Assembly (NCBI RefSeq): GCF_023195515.1
Contig: NZ_JALPKR020000002.1
Coordinates: 1,589,001-1,653,000, forward strand
Reading direction: 5' to 3'
DNA length: 64,000 bases
Source: Variovorax sp. S12S4
GTDB taxonomy: Bacteria; Pseudomonadota; Gammaproteobacteria; Burkholderiales; Burkholderiaceae_C
This document shows positions 29,207 through 37,098 of this stretch, piece by piece. Position 1 is the stretch's first letter. Every line of letters begins with the position of its first letter. The notes under the pieces are model-generated. The model was given only the letters and a program-made list of their open reading frames with translations. It was not told where the DNA came from and ran no database searches. Both the position numbers and the translations under genes were made by a program.

Positions 29207-30498
29207 TGTCGGTCCACATCGTTTCCGTGGGCCGCAAGGCCTGCAAGAGTTGCGATGCGCGCCGGCGAAAGCGGCGGCCGTGGCGAGGGCGGCGTCCAGC
29301 CGAACAGGAACTGCGCCGCATCGCCGCACACGCGGCCCTGGCAGGCGCCCATGCCGCAGCGGCGATGCAGCTTGGCGTCGGTCCAGCCGTTGCAGCCGGC
29401 GAGCGCGGAAAGCGGCACGTCTTCGCAGCGGCACACGAGGGTGTCGGGCTGCGGTATCTGGCGGATCTCGGCGGACAACGCAAAGCTGCGGTTCAGCTGC
29501 GAGGCAAAGGCATTCCATCGGGCGCGTTCGTGTTCATGCTGCTCTGCGGCGCGTTCGTTGCCGACCGCTGCGAGCCCGGCGATGCTGCCCTGCGCAAGGG
29601 CGCGCTCGCTGCCGCCGAAGCCGGTGCATTCGCCGGCCGCATAGACGCCTGGCAGGCTGGTGCGCTGCAAGGCATCGATTGCCAGCGCCCGCGCACCGCC
29701 GCCTTCGGGCGTGAGAGCACAGCCGAGCATCTGGCCGAGTTGCGTGTTGGGCGTGAGGCCGAAGCCGCACGCCACGCGATCGCATTCGATCTGAACTGCG
29801 CGCCTGCCCTGGCGGAGCCTTGCGGATTCGACCTGGCCATTGCCCTGGACGGAGACGATGCGCGACGAGGTGCGGTATTGCGCATCGCCCAGCGCCAAGG
29901 CTTGAACAGCCTTGCCCGGCCAGCGCAGAAGGTTGACGGCAAACCCCGCCACCGCCGCGAGCGAGGCCTGCTCGGCGATGCGCACGACCTTTGCGCCCGC
30001 GGCGCGCGCGGTGGCTGCGGCTGCGAGCAGCAAAGGTCCGCTGCCCGCAACGACGATGCGCTCGCCCTCGACGGGCAAGCCCGCCTTGATGAGCGCCTGC
30101 AAGCCGCCCGCGCCCGTGACGCCCGGCAGCGTCCAGCCCGGAAAGGGCAGCAGCAACTCGCGCGCGCCGGTGCAGAGAATCAGCTTCTTCCATTGCATGC
30201 GCCAGCCGCGCACGGCGTCTTCGAGCAGCAGCTCGTCGTGCGCGGGTGCAGCAATCACGCGCGTGCCGCTGCACACGCGGATGTTGGCGTGGCGCTCGAG
30301 CGCCTCGCGCCACTTGCGTGCGGCCGGCGGCAGGGCGGCGCCGGGACCGTCGCGCCAGATCTGGCCGCCGGGCGCGGGGTTGTCGTCGATCACGACGATG
30401 GATGCGCCGCTGGGCGCCGCCGCCACCGCCGCGGCCATGCCGGCAGGGCCCGCGCCGACGATCAACAGGTCGCACTGCTCCAGCGCCAGGGCGGTCAT
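29203..30498 (-). CDS. FAD/NAD(P)-binding oxidoreductase subunit of D-hydroxyproline dehydrogenase
   Basis: 431-residue flavoprotein. The first Rossmann motif is LLIVGAGPAGMAAAVAAAPSGA and the second is IVVAGSGPLLLAAAATARAAG. A C-terminal cysteine cluster (LVCRCEDVPLSAL, HRRCGMGACQGRVC) resembles the BFD-like [2Fe-2S] domain. This architecture is that of the larger accessory subunit of heterotrimeric D-hydroxyproline dehydrogenases (LhpB/E/F type) and related amino acid oxidases. It is overlapped by 4 bp at both ends by the ferredoxin-like subunit and the GntR gene, which fits one multi-subunit enzyme and tight translational coupling. Confidence 0.87.
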   Translation of the reverse strand: MTALALEQCDLLIVGAGPAGMAAAVAAAPSGASIVVIDDNPAPGGQIWRDGPGAALPPAARKWREALERHANIRVCSGTRVIAAPAHDELLLEDAVRGWRMQWKKLILCTGARELLLPFPGWTLPGVTGAGGLQALIKAGLPVEGERIVVAGSGPLLLAAAATARAAGAKVVRIAEQASLAAVAGFAVNLLRWPGKAVQALALGDAQYRTSSRIVSVQGNGQVESARLRQGRRAVQIECDRVACGFGLTPNTQLGQMLGCALTPEGGGARALAIDALQRTSLPGVYAAGECTGFGGSERALAQGSIAGLAAVGNERAAEQHEHERARWNAFASQLNRSFALSAEIRQIPQPDTLVCRCEDVPLSALAGCNGWTDAKLHRRCGMGACQGRVCGDAAQFLFGWTPPSPRPPLSPARIATLAGLAAHGNDVDRQ

Positions 30499-30743
30499 GC
30501 CGTGGTCTCCACCTGCATGCCTTCGGCGCAGACCGTCTGGCAGGCCAGCATGCGGCGCCCGTCGACCCGCACGCGGCATTCCTGGCACACGCCCATGCCG
30601 CAGAACGGGGCGCGCGGCTGGCCGGTAACGGAGGTGCGCGCAGTGCCCGTGCCGCCGGCGACGCGCAATGCTGCAGCCACTGAGCTGCCCGCCTTCACGC
30701 GGACCAGGCGGCCATCGATATGCAGCTGGGTGGTGCCGATCAT
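30495..30743 (-). CDS. (2Fe-2S)-binding subunit of D-hydroxyproline dehydrogenase
   Basis: 82-residue ferredoxin-like protein. Cysteines C48, C53, C56 and C68 (PFCGMGVCQEC and MLACQTVC) match the [2Fe-2S] pattern of small sarcosine/hydroxyproline dehydrogenase subunits; C72 is extra. The N-terminus (IDGRLVRVKAGSSVAAAL) is the expected beta-grasp start. ATGA-type overlaps with both neighbouring genes indicate coupled translation and a stable complex. Confidence 0.88.
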   Translation of the reverse strand: MIGTTQLHIDGRLVRVKAGSSVAAALRVAGGTGTARTSVTGQPRAPFCGMGVCQECRVRVDGRRMLACQTVCAEGMQVETTA

Positions 30744-31843
30744 GCTGGTTCCAGCAGGCCGCGCGGCGCATAGGGCGCCGCGTCGAATTCGGGATTGGCG
30801 CCGTTCATCAACGCCGCGAGCAGATGTGCGCTGCCCGGCGCGGTCGTCACGCCCAGGCCTTCGTGGCCGACCGCGAGCCAGAGCTTCTCGCGCCACGGAT
30901 GCTTGCCTAGAAGGGGCAGCCCGTCGGGCGTGGCAGCGCGCATGCCGGTCCACGAGCGCACGGCGGTGAGGTCCGCAAGGCCCGGCAGGTACTCGAGCGT
31001 TCGTTGCAGCATGCGCGCGAGCATCGGCGCCTCGACGGCCGGGTCGGTAGTGTCGAACTGGCGCGAGGAACCGATCAGAAGTTGCCCCGTCGGGCGCGGC
31101 TGCACGTTGAAGGCGACCGAATCTCCGTCGCTGTGGTGCGCGCTGGTGACATAGCCGAGCTCGACAAGCTGGTGATGCACGGTGCCCGGATAGCGGTCGG
31201 TAATCAGCAGGTGGCCTTTCTTGGGTCGGATCGGCAGTTCGGGGCACAGCGTGGTGGCCTCGATGCCGTTGGCCAGCACGATCTGCGGCGCGTTACGGCG
31301 GCTGCCGTCAACGAGCCGCAGCGTGCCGTCGCCTTCAATCTCATCGACCTTCGCATGTTCGACGCGGACCGAATCTCCGGCCTGCGCGAGCAGCCAGCGC
31401 GCCGCATTGGGCGCATACAGAATGCCGTCGCCAGGCACTTCCAGCGCGCCTGCAAGGCCTTTGCGAAGCGCTGGCTCTGCGCGCGCCAGTGCGGCCCCAT
31501 CGAGCAGGCGGCTTTCGATGCCGTGCGTCCGCAGTCGCTGCTGCTTGCGTTCGGCCTCCGCCATTTCTTCTTCGTTCGCGGCAATCCACAGAGTGCCGCA
31601 GGCGCTGTATGCGCAGTCTTCGATCATGCGCGGCGCCAGTGCGCGCCATTGCGCCGTCGAATGGCTGCTCAGCGCGAGTTCGGCCGGGTTGTCGTCCATC
31701 ACCACCAGGTGCCCCATGCCGGCGCCGGTGGCTCCACCGATTCGCGCGTCGAGCACCAGCACGCGTCGGCCGATTTGTGCCAGCGCATGCGCGCAAGCGG
31801 CACCGACGATGCCGGCACCTATGACGATGACCTCGGCGTGCAC
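30740..31843 (-). CDS. FAD-dependent D-hydroxyproline dehydrogenase catalytic subunit (DAO family)
   Basis: 367-residue FAD enzyme of the D-amino acid oxidase fold. The Rossmann motif is EVIVIGAGIVGAACAHALAQIGRRVLVLD; the C-terminal FAD-binding part is RSWTGMRAATPDGLPLLG and LWLAVGHEGLGVTTAPGS. In the cluster it is expected to oxidise cis-4-hydroxy-D-proline to pyrroline-4-hydroxy-2-carboxylate, passing electrons to the two accessory subunits downstream (established for LhpB/E/F systems; inferred here). Its stop overlaps the ferredoxin gene start by 4 bp. Confidence 0.9.
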   Translation of the reverse strand: MHAEVIVIGAGIVGAACAHALAQIGRRVLVLDARIGGATGAGMGHLVVMDDNPAELALSSHSTAQWRALAPRMIEDCAYSACGTLWIAANEEEMAEAERKQQRLRTHGIESRLLDGAALARAEPALRKGLAGALEVPGDGILYAPNAARWLLAQAGDSVRVEHAKVDEIEGDGTLRLVDGSRRNAPQIVLANGIEATTLCPELPIRPKKGHLLITDRYPGTVHHQLVELGYVTSAHHSDGDSVAFNVQPRPTGQLLIGSSRQFDTTDPAVEAPMLARMLQRTLEYLPGLADLTAVRSWTGMRAATPDGLPLLGKHPWREKLWLAVGHEGLGVTTAPGSAHLLAALMNGANPEFDAAPYAPRGLLEPA

Positions 31844-31879
31844 GGCCTATTGCACTTCGCGGAACACCGCGGAACCGGC

Positions 31880-31956
31880 TTTGCCGGGCCGCTGGTGTTG
31901 CCCCCGGTAGGGGGTTGGCGTAGCGACACGAAGTGCGCGAAGACTGGGGGCGAGCT
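31880..31956. repeat. GC-rich intergenic hairpin element between dehydrogenase and epimerase genes
   Basis: Contains CCCCC-GGTA-GGGGG and flanking GC-rich sequence, resembling the element in the topB leader. It occupies most of the 113-bp gap within an otherwise tightly packed operon, so it may attenuate or process the transcript between the epimerase and the dehydrogenase genes. Confidence 0.4.
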
Positions 31957-32892
31957 TCATATCCGGATGCCCCACCCGAAAGGATCGTTGTCGTCGATCA
32001 GCAGCGTGGCTTCGGCGCTGATGTGCGCCCGACCGCGCAGGGTTGGAATGACCTTGCCGTCTTCCACCGTGTAGCTGGCTTCGAAGCGGCTGCCGATCAC
32101 GCTGGCCTGCGTCCACAGCTCGCCCGGCGCGAGCTTGCCGTCGGCCGCGAGGCAGGCGATCTTGGCGCTGGTGCCGGTGCCGCATGGCGAGCGGTCGTAG
32201 GCGTTGCCGGGGCAGAGCACGAAGTTGCGGCTGTCCGCGCCTGCATCGTCATCGGCAAAGAGTTCGATGTGGTCGATCTCCGCGCCTTCCGCCCCCGTGA
32301 TGCCCTGCGCAGCGAGCGCTTTGCGAAGTGACTCGGTGTAGCCGGTCAGCGCGGCGAGGTTGTCGCTGGCCACGCGCTGGCCGTGATCGCTCACCAGGAA
32401 GAACCAGTTGCCGCCCCACGCCACATCGCCATGCACAGTGCCGTGCCCCGGAAGCTCGACGGCCACCTGGTGAAGATGCCGGTAGGCAGGCACGTTGCGC
32501 ACACTCACCGAACCATCGGCATGCAGCGTGGTCGTGACGGTGCCCACGGGCGTCTCGATGCGGTGCTCGCCCACGCCGATGCGCCCCATGTGCGCGAGGC
32601 TGGCCACCAAGCCGATGGTGCCGTGGCCGCACATGCCGAGGTAGCCGGTGTTGTTGAAGAAGATCACGCCGGCCGCTGCATCCCTGGACACGGGTTCGCA
32701 CAGCAGCGCACCCACCACCACGTCGCTGCCGCGCGGCTCGAGCACCGCGGCGGCGCGCCACTTGTCGTGCCGCTCGGCCAGCAGCGCGCGGCGCTCGGCC
32801 ATGCTGCCGCCACCCAGGTCGGGAAACCCGCCGGTTACCAGGCGCGTGGGCTCGCCGCCCGTGTGCGAATCGACGATCTGGATGCGCTGCAT
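31957..32892 (-). CDS. 4-hydroxyproline 2-epimerase
   Basis: 311-residue enzyme of the proline racemase family. Both catalytic cysteines are present: C88 in GMCGHGTIG and C237 in [10 protein letters not shown]. The Cys/Cys pair indicates a two-base epimerase or racemase rather than trans-3-hydroxyproline dehydratase, in which one cysteine is replaced. It converts trans-4-hydroxy-L-proline to cis-4-hydroxy-D-proline, the first step of the pathway encoded here. The binding protein gene lies 13 bp upstream and the dehydrogenase genes 113 bp downstream. Confidence 0.93.
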   Translation of the reverse strand: MQRIQIVDSHTGGEPTRLVTGGFPDLGGGSMAERRALLAERHDKWRAAAVLEPRGSDVVVGALLCEPVSRDAAAGVIFFNNTGYLGMCGHGTIGLVASLAHMGRIGVGEHRIETPVGTVTTTLHADGSVSVRNVPAYRHLHQVAVELPGHGTVHGDVAWGGNWFFLVSDHGQRVASDNLAALTGYTESLRKALAAQGITGAEGAEIDHIELFADDDAGADSRNFVLCPGNAYDRSPCGTGTSAKIACLAADGKLAPGELWTQASVIGSRFEASYTVEDGKVIPTLRGRAHISAEATLLIDDNDPFGWGIRI

Positions 32893-32905
32893 GTCTTCCT
32901 TCGGC

Positions 32906-34048
32906 TCAGTAGCTGGCCAGGGGAACGGGCGCTGCGTTCTTGAAGGTGTACACCGTGATCGGCGCCTGCTTCATGTTGCCCTGCTCGTCGTAGGCGTAGG
33001 TTGCGGCCACGCCCTTGTAGGTGGTCTTGTAGAGCTCGGCGCCCACCTTGTCGGGGTCGATGGAGTTGGCCTTCTGCATCGATTCGCCGATGAACATCAC
33101 CTGGTCGTAGTACGAGGCCGCATAGGCGTCCGCGTCGACGTTGAAGCGCTTCTTGAACTTGGCCTTGAACGCCGGGCCGCTCTGCGCCTTTTCGAGAATG
33201 GAGCCGCCCTGTGCGCAGAACACCAGGTCGTTGACCGCGTCACCGCCCAGCTTGCCGGTGGCCGGGCTGCACACCGTGTCGCCGCCAAGCAGCTTGCCGG
33301 GCACGGCAAGCTGCTTCATCTGGCGCGCCATGGGTGCGGCCTGCGGTGCATAGCCGCCGAAGAAGATGGCTTCGGGTGCCTTGGACTTCATGTTGGTGAG
33401 GATGGCGGTGAAATCCACGGCCTTGTCGGTGGTGAACTCCTGGCCGACGATGGTGAGGCCCTGCTTCTTCGCCTCCTTGGTGAACTCTTCCGCAAGGCCC
33501 TGGCCGAAGGCGGTGCGGTCGTCGATCACGCCCACCTTGGTGACCTTGAGCACCTTGGCCGCGTACACGGCCATGCTGGAGCCGATCTGGTTATCGCTCG
33601 CGATGATGCGGTACAGGTTCTTGTAGCCGCCCTGCGTAACCTTCGGGTTGGTGCCCACGGTGGAGACCATGGTGCCGCCGCTGGCGTAGATGCGCGAAGC
33701 CGGAATGGCCACGCCCGAGCAGTACGGGCCCATGACGTACTTGACGCCATCGTCCACGAACTTCTGCGCAACGCTCACGCCGGTCTTGGCGTCGCACTGG
33801 TCGTCTTCGGACACCAACTCGAACTTCAGCGTCTTGCCCCCGGCGGTGATCTTCTTCGCGTTGAGTTCTTCGATGGCAAAGCGCACGCCGTTTTCGTTGT
33901 CCTTGCCCGCGAACGCATTGGGACCGGAGAGAGGACCGCTGTGGCCGATCTTGACGACCTGCTCTTGCGCACCGGCGTGGCCTACGAGGGTGAGGGCGGC
34001 CAGGCCCACGAGGCCGATGAACGGAACCATGCCTACTTTTGTCTTCAT
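32906..34048 (-). CDS. Branched-chain amino acid type ABC transporter substrate-binding protein
   Basis: 380-residue periplasmic binding protein of the LivJ/LivK type. The signal peptide is about 27 residues (cleavage near HAGA-QEQ). Typical motifs are [29 protein letters not shown] and [17 protein letters not shown]. It lies between the deaminase and epimerase genes, so it most likely binds hydroxyproline or proline. No permease or ATPase genes are adjacent; it must use a transporter encoded elsewhere. Confidence 0.92.
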   Translation of the reverse strand: MKTKVGMVPFIGLVGLAALTLVGHAGAQEQVVKIGHSGPLSGPNAFAGKDNENGVRFAIEELNAKKITAGGKTLKFELVSEDDQCDAKTGVSVAQKFVDDGVKYVMGPYCSGVAIPASRIYASGGTMVSTVGTNPKVTQGGYKNLYRIIASDNQIGSSMAVYAAKVLKVTKVGVIDDRTAFGQGLAEEFTKEAKKQGLTIVGQEFTTDKAVDFTAILTNMKSKAPEAIFFGGYAPQAAPMARQMKQLAVPGKLLGGDTVCSPATGKLGGDAVNDLVFCAQGGSILEKAQSGPAFKAKFKKRFNVDADAYAASYYDQVMFIGESMQKANSIDPDKVGAELYKTTYKGVAATYAYDEQGNMKQAPITVYTFKNAAPVPLASY

Positions 34049-34087
34049 GCTTCTTCCTAGGTTGGGGAACGACGAAAAGACCGGTTA

Positions 34088-35002
34088 TTACATAACCGAC
34101 TGGTACTGCACAGGCCGCGTTGCCAGCGCCTTCTTCACGATTGCCTCGACCGCCGCGCGCTCCTCGCCGATGAGCGGCAGCCGCGGGCGGCGCATGTGCT
34201 CGCTGCCTACGCCCACCAGTGCATCGATCAGCTTGAGGTTCTGCACCAGCTTGGTCGACACGTCCAAGTGCAGCATCGGCGTCATCCACTGGTAGAGCTT
34301 CAGCGCTTCGGCAAACTTGCCGGCCTTCATCAGGTCGTACAGCGCCACCGTCTCGCGCGGGAATGCGCAACCAACGCCGGCCAGCAGGCCGTCGCAGCCC
34401 AGCGCCAGCCCTTCGTAGGCCAGGTCGTCCACACCCAGGAACAGCTGGTAGCGGTCGCCCACCGTGTTGCGCAGGTCCGTGATGCGGCGGATGTTGTCCG
34501 TGCTCTCCTTGATGGCCGCGATCCATTCGCAGTCCGCCAGCTCCACCATGTGCTCTGGCTTCAGGTCCACGCGGTAGGCCACCGGGTTGTTGTAGACCAT
34601 GATGGGTTTTTGCGCCGCATTGGCGATGGTGCGCACATTGAGCATTGCCTCGCGCGCATCGGCCACGTAAATCACCGACGGCATCACCATGAAGCCCGCC
34701 ACGCCCAGCTTGTTGGCTCCGTCCACATAGCGCAGCGCTTCGCGCGTGCTGGTTTCAGACACATTCGCCAGCACCGGAATGCGGCCGTCCGCGGCTTCGA
34801 GCGCGATCTTGGCTACCTGCAGCTTTTCTTCCAGCGTGAGCGTGCTCGCTTCACCCAGCGAACCGCAGGTGACCAGGCCGTGGATGCCGTTGCGGATTTG
34901 AAAATCGATGTGCCGCGCAGTGCCCTCGGCATCGATGCTTTCGTCGGCGTGGAACTTGGTGGTGATGGCGGGAAAGATGCCTTGCCAGCGGGGATTGGTC
35001 AC
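34088..35002 (-). CDS. 1-pyrroline-4-hydroxy-2-carboxylate deaminase (DapA family)
   Basis: 304-residue TIM-barrel enzyme of the dihydrodipicolinate synthase/N-acetylneuraminate lyase family. The Schiff-base lysine is K165 (AAIKESTDN) and the conserved tyrosine Y137 (MVYNNP). The start WQGIFPAITTKFHAD and the cluster context point to the deaminase that converts pyrroline-4-hydroxy-2-carboxylate to alpha-ketoglutarate semialdehyde. It is the first gene of the operon. The dehydrogenase that would finish the pathway to alpha-ketoglutarate is not in this window. Confidence 0.88.
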   Translation of the reverse strand: MTNPRWQGIFPAITTKFHADESIDAEGTARHIDFQIRNGIHGLVTCGSLGEASTLTLEEKLQVAKIALEAADGRIPVLANVSETSTREALRYVDGANKLGVAGFMVMPSVIYVADAREAMLNVRTIANAAQKPIMVYNNPVAYRVDLKPEHMVELADCEWIAAIKESTDNIRRITDLRNTVGDRYQLFLGVDDLAYEGLALGCDGLLAGVGCAFPRETVALYDLMKAGKFAEALKLYQWMTPMLHLDVSTKLVQNLKLIDALVGVGSEHMRRPRLPLIGEERAAVEAIVKKALATRPVQYQSVM

Positions 35003-35047
35003 GGATGGTGCTCCTGAGGTGTGCGGTGGAAATCAGGTGCACTTTAA

Positions 35048-35064
35048 ATATATTAGCAATATAT
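35048..35064. promoter_or_regulatory. Palindromic candidate operator upstream of the hydroxyproline operon
   Basis: ATATATT-AGC-AATATAT is a 7-bp perfect inverted repeat in an AT-rich patch of an otherwise GC-rich genome, 46-62 bp upstream of the deaminase start. It is where a GntR/FCD repressor would be expected to bind and overlaps any -10/-35 region here. The assignment to the operon's own GntR protein is an inference. Confidence 0.55.
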
Positions 35065-35137
35065 CGTCAAGACATTTCTGCTTTGCTGCGGCGGTGGGCA
35101 CAAGGCCGGCTCGCCCAAGACTTGCGTGGTTGGGGTC

Positions 35138-36481
35138 TTATTCGACGCGCGGCGAACCGGCATTGCCAATGTCGGCAAGGCCTGAACGAAAGCGCTCGGC
35201 TTCGCTTCGCATGCCCCGCGAAATGGCTTCCCAGGTTCGTACGGGGAAGCCGGCTGGCAACAGGGCCTCCACCTCGCCCAGTGCCTCGTCCAGCGACTCC
35301 ACCATGTCCAGCATGGCGTTCCACACCTCGATGCCGCCGTTCTTCATTGCCAGTTGGTGCCAATGACGCGTGTGGATGGTGTGGAAAACGTAGTGCTTGT
35401 TCCTGGAACGAACCGCCATCGCCAGGCCCGCCTTGCGCGGCTGAAACTGGTTGGGCCCGTTGCCGAAATAAGGCCACATCGAAATAATGTCGTAGAGCGG
35501 CGTCATGTCATAGACGTCGCCTTGGTACAGGCGGACCGAAAAGTTCTTGGCGTGGCCGTCTGTCGCGGCCAGAAGAAAGAAGGCCAGCTGGGTCAGGAGA
35601 AACCGGGTGCGGTCGTCGGCGCTCCGGCTTCCTTGCAGGAGCTGCAGGCAATTGGGCATGCCGGGGCCTTCGTCTTGCTCGTACTTCCTGGTCGACGGCA
35701 GCCCCATGGCTTGGCAAAAGTCTTCTTGCGGCAGGCGCGCGATCCATGTGCCGCCCTCCATCCACTCGCGATCGAAGCGCTCCACCACCAGAACCGCCTG
35801 GCCCTCGAAGGTCGCCATGGATGTAGGCGCCACAGGCAGGCCGAGCGCCTCGACGATCTGCGCGCACAGCCATTCGTTCTGCACCGAGTCGGATGCGTCC
35901 ACGCGCCGGGAGCCGCCGATGAGCCCAAGCGGCAGCTTGATGATGTGCGTGGTGGGCGTGGCGCCGTGCGGGCGGCACCATGCACCATTCCAGCGGGTCA
36001 GGGCAGTCTTCTCCTGGGCGCCGGCAAGAGAGATGCGAAACAGATCTTCGTCACGCATGCTTTCGGGCGTGGCGTCGGACGGAACGGTGCGCAGCAGCTC
36101 GGCGACCTCGTTGTCGCCAAGAGGCTCGCAGTTCATGGCCCTCCAGCCCTCGGGCGCGGCTCCTTCGGGCAGCAGCTGCACGGCACCGACGCAGTCGCGC
36201 CCAATGGCTTCGAGCAGGCCGAAGGTGCCGATGTCCTTGAGCTTGAAGCGACGGCCCAGGCGCACCCGGACCGCGATGTTGTCCGGCAGCAGGTTGTCGA
36301 AGTAGTTCCTGACCACGTCGCCGCGGACTTCGAGCGTGCTGTTGATCGGGATCGACAGCGACAGCGATCGCTGCCGCGGCGACTCGAGCCACCGCGGGTG
36401 GTACCGGAAAGTGTGGGAATCACGATCGACAAGCCAGGTGCCGACCAGTTCACCGTTCATCCACGCATTCAGCGCCTGCAT
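35138..36481 (-). CDS. hipA: HipA family toxin kinase
   Basis: 447-residue serine/threonine kinase toxin of a HipBA-type system; E. coli HipA phosphorylates glutamyl-tRNA synthetase and causes dormancy. All key positions are present: G-loop serine S151 in SLAGAQEKT (site of inactivating autophosphorylation), K182 in HIIKLP, ERFDR at 234-238, catalytic D308 and N313 in TDGHAKNFS, and metal-binding D331 in LYDIISM. Full-length, so probably active. Its ATG overlaps the hipB stop by one base (TAATG), the usual order of antitoxin before toxin. Confidence 0.93.
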   Translation of the reverse strand: MQALNAWMNGELVGTWLVDRDSHTFRYHPRWLESPRQRSLSLSIPINSTLEVRGDVVRNYFDNLLPDNIAVRVRLGRRFKLKDIGTFGLLEAIGRDCVGAVQLLPEGAAPEGWRAMNCEPLGDNEVAELLRTVPSDATPESMRDEDLFRISLAGAQEKTALTRWNGAWCRPHGATPTTHIIKLPLGLIGGSRRVDASDSVQNEWLCAQIVEALGLPVAPTSMATFEGQAVLVVERFDREWMEGGTWIARLPQEDFCQAMGLPSTRKYEQDEGPGMPNCLQLLQGSRSADDRTRFLLTQLAFFLLAATDGHAKNFSVRLYQGDVYDMTPLYDIISMWPYFGNGPNQFQPRKAGLAMAVRSRNKHYVFHTIHTRHWHQLAMKNGGIEVWNAMLDMVESLDEALGEVEALLPAGFPVRTWEAISRGMRSEAERFRSGLADIGNAGSPRVE

Positions 36482-36978
36482 TACCAGGAGCCCGTCTTTG
36501 GCCGGATGACGAAGCTGCGGCGCGAGGTCGGCTTGACGTCCTTGTCCGGGTTCAGGGCTTGCAGCTGCCGTAGCAATGTGCCCGGTGCAGCCGATTGGGG
36601 CGCCGGAGCGCCAGTCTCCCCGGGAGACAGCGTGACCAGCACGGAGCCATCACTCATCTGCCTGGTCGTCCACGGCCCCGCCGGAAGGTTCACGGCTGCG
36701 TCCTGGAGCGGCTCATATGTTGTCGAGGGCTCCTCCCTCGCGTACAGGACGCCGCCCGAAGGCGTGTCTTCCCGCAGGAAGAAAGTCGCGCCGAAAGTCG
36801 ACAGAAGCTTTGCCAGCTGTTCGAGACTGACAGCTCCGGGATTCGCTTCGATTTCTGCGATGCGTGCCTGGCTGACACCGACGAGCGCACCGGCTTGCGC
36901 CTGTGTCAGACCACGTTTTTTCCGTAGCGCCTTCAGGTGAGGCCGCAGCTGGTCGACGAAGCGAAGGGGATAGTCCAT
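36481..36978 (-). CDS. hipB: HipB family antitoxin (XRE-type DNA-binding)
   Basis: 165-residue antitoxin and repressor. The N-terminal helix-turn-helix (LRKKRGLTQAQAGALVGVSQARIAEIEANPGAVSL, about residues 18-52) is typical of HipB. It is much longer than E. coli HipB (88 residues): after the DNA-binding domain come about 95 residues, including a Pro-rich stretch and the end KPTSRRSFVIRPKTGSW. The tail may contact HipA (inference). It is first in the operon, with a cluster of CTTG/CAAG elements across its promoter. Confidence 0.9.
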   Translation of the reverse strand: MDYPLRFVDQLRPHLKALRKKRGLTQAQAGALVGVSQARIAEIEANPGAVSLEQLAKLLSTFGATFFLREDTPSGGVLYAREEPSTTYEPLQDAAVNLPAGPWTTRQMSDGSVLVTLSPGETGAPAPQSAAPGTLLRQLQALNPDKDVKPTSRRSFVIRPKTGSW

Positions 36979-37089
36979 CTTGCAAGCAAGTTATCGTCCC
37001 TGGCTTGTTTTGTCAATATACAAGGCTTAAATTATTTTTCCTCGTTATAGGCTGAGGCTTGTATCAAGTAAAAACAAGGGGAATCTTGT
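36979..37089. promoter_or_regulatory. Array of CTTG/CAAG palindromes in the hipBA promoter
   Basis: Four related inverted elements in 111 bp: CTTG-CAAG (36979-36986), CTTGT-N11-ACAAG (37004-37024), CTTG-TAT-CAAG (37058-37068) and ACAAG-N6-CTTGT (37074-37089). The region is AT-rich and includes TATTTTTCCTCGTTATA-like promoter sequence. The first element touches the hipB start codon. The pattern suggests cooperative binding of HipB or HipBA dimers. Confidence 0.6.
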
Positions 37090-37098
37090 AATGTCCGC

